The notes beneath the pieces are model-generated. The model ran no database searches. It had not been told where the DNA came from and worked only from the letters and a program-made list of their open reading frames with translations. The position numbers and the translations under genes were made by a program. Shown here one piece after another: positions 63,458 through 64,000 of a stretch of DNA of 64,000 nucleotides. Source of the stretch: UBA8231 sp036011085 (GTDB lineage Bacteria > Latescibacterota > UBA2968 > UBA8231); contig DASCMS010000068.1 of NCBI GenBank assembly GCA_036011085.1, positions 1-64,000 on the forward strand, read 5' to 3'. Position 1 is the first letter of the stretch. Every line of letters starts with the position of its first letter.

Positions 63458-63570
63458 GACAGCCCGTTGATAAAGTCGCTCTGCTGGCGAGGCCGAGGCA
63501 TTTCGGGGGCGCGCAGGCACCGGTCGAAAGGACCGGCCGCAGCCCAGATGGGCTCTATCAACAAGCTGTT
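63458..63570. mobile_element. Possible MITE-like element (113 bp, imperfect terminal inverted repeats)
   Basis: Arms 63458-63475 and 63553-63570 are inverted repeats matching at 14 of 18 positions, sharing the core GTTGATA / TATCAAC. Inside are two perfect hairpins: CCGGTC-GAAAG-GACCGG (63520-63536) and AGCCCA-GA-TGGGCT (63541-63554). There is no open frame, and no clear target-site duplication could be identified. It may be a degraded insertion-sequence end or a structured leader. Confidence 0.35.
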
Positions 63571-63628
63571 AAGGAGCGTAAGGAACGGGCAGCGCTTCAA
63601 CCTGTCAAAGAGACGAGCCCTCGCCGAC

Positions 63629-64000
63629 ATGACTCGACAACTGATCGCCACGGCACCCGGGCAGGTGGCCTTCGACGATGTCTCCCTGCCTGCGCCGACG
63701 CCGACACAGGTGCGGGTTCGGAGTTGCTGGGGGGCAGCCAAACACGGGACCGAAATGGCCCTGTTCAAGGGATACGCCGGACCGCGAGGCGGGTACGACG
63801 CGGACCTGCAGCTGTTTGATGGCGAACGTGACATGGTCCGCTATCCGTCGCCGCTGGGAAACATGTGTGTCGGCGAGGCCACCGAAGTCGGCGCCCTCGT
63901 GTCTGACATCGGTGTCGGCGATATCGTCTTCGCCCACGGTCCCCTGCGGCAGGCACACGTGTGGGAATCAGCGCGGGTTCGGCCCCTGCCTGCAGGCGTA
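63629..64000 (+). CDS. Zinc-type dehydrogenase (MDR family), N-terminal part, cut by window end
   Basis: The frame is open from ATG 63629 to the end of the window (124 codons). The translation starts 'MTRQLIATAPGQVAFDDV' and shows a GroES-like fold with 'PAPTPTQVRVRSCWGAAKHG' and 'YPSPLGNMCVGEATEVGA' and 'VGDIVFAHGPLRQ', typical of the N-terminal catalytic domain of medium-chain dehydrogenases. The usual Cys of the catalytic zinc ('CGSD') is replaced by 'WGAAKHGTE', like related oxidoreductases that lack the standard Cys-Gly-Ser/Thr-Asp. The NAD-binding half lies outside the window. Confidence 0.75.
   Translation, partial: MTRQLIATAPGQVAFDDVSLPAPTPTQVRVRSCWGAAKHGTEMALFKGYAGPRGGYDADLQLFDGERDMVRYPSPLGNMCVGEATEVGALVSDIGVGDIVFAHGPLRQAHVWESARVRPLPAGV

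Noticed and set aside
1..64000. tRNA or rRNA genes, CRISPR arrays, prophage genes, complete insertion sequences
   Set aside because: I read both strands for tRNA-like arms, cas or transposase genes and regular repeats and found none that can be supported.

Overview
The window looks like part of a high-GC, Gram-negative bacterial chromosome of the FCB type. My best guess is a Latescibacterota-like lineage. The reasons are several secreted proteins that end in the same 'NPFNP... / GQ.VR.L / W.G.D..G' tail used as a type IX-style (FlgD-Ig-like) C-terminal domain, futalosine-pathway menaquinone genes (mqnB, mqnD), and many sugar-acid and isomerase genes of families common in such genomes (DUF6807, DUF4432, MR/MLE, FAH, xylose-isomerase-like barrels). 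This placement is inference; there is no rRNA gene, and I saw no tRNA or CRISPR array.

Layout. 0.1-1.2 kb (-): two stand-alone cyclic-nucleotide-binding-domain proteins with a 32-aa membrane peptide between them. 1.4-9.8 kb: a DUF2330 surface protein, glnD and lon (overlapping, -), and hflX divergent from lon across a perfect palindrome. 9.8-13.4 kb (-): a four-gene operon of HD hydrolase, sugar-binding lipoprotein and two ABC permeases, without an ATPase. 13.4-29.0 kb: an island of giant secreted proteins. Two tandem paralogues of about 1,900 aa carry BNR-like repeats, Ig-like modules, cohesin-like and dockerin-like segments and a sorting tail; one is broken by a 16-bp deletion. A divergent 1,264-aa protein has an N-terminal cohesin-like domain.

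29.1-36.8 kb: DUF6807 and an anaerobic sulfatase-maturase-like radical SAM protein, a metallophosphatase, a C26 amidotransferase-like peptidase coupled to a triple DUF5069 protein, a double-VOC protein, mutM and clpP. 36.8-46.6 kb: a GT-C glycosyltransferase, then a three-gene RND efflux operon (lipoprotein adaptor plus two permeases, one with a large extra hydrophobic insertion). 46.7-49.3 kb: a rhodanese fusion, moaB and a siroheme-synthase-like gene in one coupled operon, facing an HU gene whose product ends in nine aspartates.

49.5-54.2 kb (+): UbiA prenyltransferase, MR/MLE dehydratase, a 370-bp gap with a strongly structured element, then hisS and a TIM-barrel isomerase. 54.2-59.1 kb (-): HD-GYP and Zn-alcohol dehydrogenase, then mqnB-mqnD-FAH. 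59.3-64.0 kb: DUF4432 epimerase (+), then a (-) operon of 2-hydroxyacid dehydrogenase, TIM-barrel isomerase and GT4 glycosyltransferase, a small inverted-repeat element, and the start of another MDR dehydrogenase.

Genes are very tightly packed. Stop/start overlaps (ATGA, GTGA, TTGA, TGATG) are the rule within operons, and TTG or GTG starts are frequent. The best candidates for something undescribed are the branched structured element upstream of hisS (51742-51878) and the cohesin/dockerin/type-IX-tail secreted island (13.4-29.0 kb).
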